From Haliea alexandrii (GTDB lineage Bacteria; Pseudomonadota; Gammaproteobacteria; Pseudomonadales; Halieaceae): a DNA stretch of 64,000 nucleotides. Below are positions 63,191-64,000 of this stretch, piece after piece. The stretch covers positions 682,001 through 746,000 of the forward strand of contig NZ_RFLW01000001.1 of NCBI RefSeq assembly GCF_003719295.1, given 5' to 3'. The notes beneath the pieces were generated by a model. That model was given only the letters and a program-made list of their open reading frames with translations, had not been told where the DNA came from and made no database searches. Each line of letters starts with the position of its first letter. Within the stretch, counting starts at the first letter, position 1. The position numbers were made by a program, and so were the translations under genes.

Positions 63191-64000
63191 ATGAGCGCCC
63201 TGTTCACCAAGCACCAGGACCTGTTAAGCAAAGCGCTGGATGCCTGCAGCCACCGTTACGCCTGGAGTGGCTGGCCGGAAAACCCGAGTAGCAAGATTCA
63301 CGGCGACGAAAAGCCTGCGGCAGGATTGGCGCGCTTTGAAGCGCTGCTGGGGCAGGATTTTCCGCTGGTGCAGCCGGGAGAGGTGGCCCGGGTGGGGGAG
63401 GAAGTGTCGCCTTACACGGGTGAGCCGCTTGGCGTGCGCTACCCCCGGGCCGACCCCGAGGTGCTCTTTACGGCCATCAACTCGGCGCGCCCCGCCTGGG
63501 CGGCGGCCACACCGGAAGCGCGGGTCGGCGTGTGCCTGGAAATCCTGCAGCGCTGTGGCGAGCAGCTGTTTGAGAATGCCCATGCCACCATGCACACCTC
63601 CGGGCAGTCCTATGTGATGGCCTTTGCCGGCAGTGGTGCCAACGCCCTGGACCGCGGCCTGGAGGCACTGGCCTATGCGCACAAGGCCATGCAGGATGTA
63701 CCGGCCACCGCGCACTGGGAACGCAAGTTCGGGCGCGATGGTGTTGCCAGCCTGCACAAGCGCTACCGCCTGGTGCCGCGTGGCATCGGTGTGGTGATCT
63801 GCTGTGCCACGTTCCCGCTGTGGAATACCTACCCTGCGCTGTGTGCTTCGCTGGCCACGGGCAACCCGGTGGTGCTGAAACCCCACCCCGCGGCGACTTT
63901 GCCAGTCGCACTCGTGGCGCGGGTTTGCCGCGAGGTGCTCGCGGAAGCCGGCTACGATCCCAACCTGGTCACACTGGCCGCAGATACACGGGCGGAGCCC
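63191..64000 (+). CDS. PaaN-like aldehyde dehydrogenase, N-terminal part
   Basis: First 270 codons; the gene runs off the right edge. GGAGAG lies before the ATG. The sequence FTKHQDLLSKALDACSHRYAWSGWPENPSSKIHG, AGLARFEALLG, EEVSPYTGEPLGV and SGQSYVMAFAGSGANALDRGLEAL resembles PaaN-type phenylacetic acid degradation proteins, which belong to the aldehyde dehydrogenase superfamily; GVVICCATFPLWNTYPALCASLATGNPVVLKPHPA is the cofactor-binding region. It would oxidise an aldehyde, here possibly a cleavage product of the dioxygenase. The catalytic Cys lies beyond the window. Confidence 0.85.
   Translation, partial: MSALFTKHQDLLSKALDACSHRYAWSGWPENPSSKIHGDEKPAAGLARFEALLGQDFPLVQPGEVARVGEEVSPYTGEPLGVRYPRADPEVLFTAINSARPAWAAATPEARVGVCLEILQRCGEQLFENAHATMHTSGQSYVMAFAGSGANALDRGLEALAYAHKAMQDVPATAHWERKFGRDGVASLHKRYRLVPRGIGVVICCATFPLWNTYPALCASLATGNPVVLKPHPAATLPVALVARVCREVLAEAGYDPNLVTLAADTRAEP

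Overview
The window looks like chromosome of a GC-rich, aerobic, probably marine gammaproteobacterium. A full recC-recB-recD set, Pseudomonas-type minor pilins, a DUF3080-like lipoprotein, cytochrome c5, a PhoX-type phosphatase, a TonB-dependent receptor and several acyl-CoA catabolic units together suggest the Halieaceae/Cellvibrionales neighbourhood. This placement is an inference from gene content, not from a marker gene. Coding density is high and no gap between genes exceeds about 300 bases. I see no insertion sequence, integrase, CRISPR array or replication origin.

Layout. 1-679: start of a Tat-exported amidohydrolase-family gene, cut by the window edge. 825-9318: minor-pilin operon fimT-pilV-pilW-pilX-pilY1-pilE plus a small exported protein; PilY1 carries three extra modules inside its von Willebrand A domain. 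9604-10515: AEC transporter. 10644-10862: broken phytanoyl-CoA dioxygenase remnant. 10877-19372: recC, recB and recD in overlapping order. 19539-25909: a very large membrane protein of unknown role, an M28 peptidase lipoprotein and a YajD-type HNH protein. 25934-33714: acyl-CoA unit with an APH-type kinase overlapping an acyl-CoA dehydrogenase, MeaB-type GTPase, a two-subunit B12-dependent mutase with unusual substrate-site residues, a divergent AraC regulator and an enoyl-CoA hydratase. 33892-38967: small membrane protein, DUF2007 protein, tRNA-Arg(CCG), three lipoprotein or anchored proteins, a glutathione transferase and cytochrome c5. 39064-46364: RND efflux pair, AraC regulator, class II aldolase and TauD-type dioxygenase. 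46382-48807: rep helicase followed by a gene for an exported, membrane-anchored ubiquitin-like protein. 48982-51015: PhoX. 51061-64000: a multi-unit catabolic cluster (two thiolases, acyl-CoA ligase, nitronate monooxygenase-like protein, DUF1295 membrane protein, SDR, carotenoid-cleavage-type dioxygenase, TonB receptor, tandem-HxlR regulator, PaaN).

Three things stand out. First, the 133-residue protein at 46382-46783 matches eukaryotic ubiquitin at about 50 of its first 70 positions, but is framed by a signal peptide and a C-terminal IPTL-CTERM-like anchor and lacks the Gly-Gly tail. Second, a 14-base motif close to GTTACTTGCATAAA occurs upstream of five separate transcription units between 56101 and 63133, which defines a probable regulon of the double-HxlR regulator encoded inside it. 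Third, the B12 mutase lacks the residues that hold methylmalonyl-CoA, so it likely acts on another acyl-CoA.

How the genes may work together: in the last cluster the TonB receptor would import a hydrophobic substrate, the carotenoid-oxygenase homologue cleave a C=C bond, and the SDR, CoA ligase, thiolases and PaaN process the fragments. This order is hypothesis. In the 26-32 kb unit the kinase/ACAD pair resembles 4-hydroxyacyl-CoA processing (LvaA/LvaC, ACAD10/11) and the mutase would rearrange a branched acyl-CoA.
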